From Calditrichota bacterium (GTDB taxonomy: Bacteria; Calditrichota; Calditrichia; Calditrichales; Calditrichaceae), in assembly GCA_024278715.1 (NCBI GenBank), contig JAJRSN010000518.1:1-7249 (forward strand): a DNA stretch of 7,249 bases. Direction: 5' to 3'. Positions 7,091-7,249 of this stretch are shown one piece after another (position 1 is the first letter of the stretch; the number at the start of each line of letters is the position of its first letter). The notes under the pieces were generated by a model. It saw nothing but the letters and a program-made list of their open reading frames with translations, did no database searches and was not told where the DNA came from. The position numbers and the translations under genes were made by a program.

Positions 7091-7249
7091 ATGCTACAAA
7101 GCGGAACACAGGCGCCGGATTTTACGCTTCCTGATCAGGATAATGAACCGGTAAAACTTTCCGATTTTAAAGGTAAATGGGTTGTTCTCTATTTTTACCC
7201 TAAAGACATGACGCCCGGATGCACAACCGAGGCTTGTAATTTTCAGGAG
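7091..7249 (+). CDS. bcp: Bcp/PrxQ-type thiol peroxiredoxin (5' part; cut by the right edge)
   Basis: The 53 visible residues open a thioredoxin-fold peroxidase that reduces hydrogen peroxide and organic peroxides using thioredoxin-like donors in the cytoplasm; no signal peptide is present. APDFTLPD (8-15), LSDFKGK (23-29) and VVLYFYPKDMTPGC (31-44) are the family hallmarks. Peroxidatic Cys44 in TPGCTTEAC is followed five residues later by Cys49, the resolving-Cys spacing of Bcp/PrxQ proteins. GGAGG at 7077-7081 lies 9 bases before the ATG and supports this start. The gene begins 15 bp after the SGNH hydrolase stop, so cotranscription is likely, though a functional link is not evident. The remaining two-thirds of the usual ~150-residue protein lies outside the window. 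Confidence 0.93.
   Translation, partial: MLQSGTQAPDFTLPDQDNEPVKLSDFKGKWVVLYFYPKDMTPGCTTEACNFQE

Overview
The window holds five genes: two on the minus strand at the left and three on the plus strand at the right. They are divided by a 444-bp AT-rich divergent intergenic region. The DNA is AT-leaning. Two envelope proteins carry lipoprotein signals, there is a SurA/PpiC-like lipoprotein chaperone, and there is a large SGNH hydrolase/TPR hybrid. These suggest a Gram-negative bacterium, possibly of the FCB/Calditrichota-like group. That placement is inferred from protein style only, as no rRNA or marker gene is present.

Left, minus strand: a GH13 alpha-amylase-family lipoprotein (3042 to 1195) is followed after three bases, in the same reading frame, by a parvulin-type peptidyl-prolyl isomerase lipoprotein (1191 to beyond position 1). 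They look like one transcription unit. The isomerase is cut by the window edge and gave no closed ORF, but translates cleanly across all 397 visible codons.

Middle, 3043-3486: no convincing gene. It holds a candidate minus-strand sigma70-like promoter (-10 TATAAT exact), three perfect inverted repeats within about 170 bp (two of them in the predicted amylase leader) and a weak candidate plus-strand promoter. It is the likely control region for both divergent units.

Right, plus strand: an MFS permease of about 14 membrane segments with POT/PTR-like traits (3487-5079) ends in a strong intrinsic terminator (5096-5125). After it come a membrane-anchored SGNH hydrolase with an internal TPR insertion and a C-terminal TPR array (5177-7075), and, 15 bp later behind a strong Shine-Dalgarno, the start of a Bcp/PrxQ peroxiredoxin (7091 to the edge).

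A working picture is that the lipoprotein amylase trims alpha-glucans or maltodextrins at the envelope and the divergent permease imports a related small solute. The permease substrate is not shown by sequence, so this link is only inferred. I see no mobile element, CRISPR array, tRNA or rRNA, and no obvious new multi-gene system. The points most worth following are the in-frame stop/start junction, the palindrome cluster, the His-to-Ser change in the isomerase, and the TPR-interrupted SGNH enzyme.
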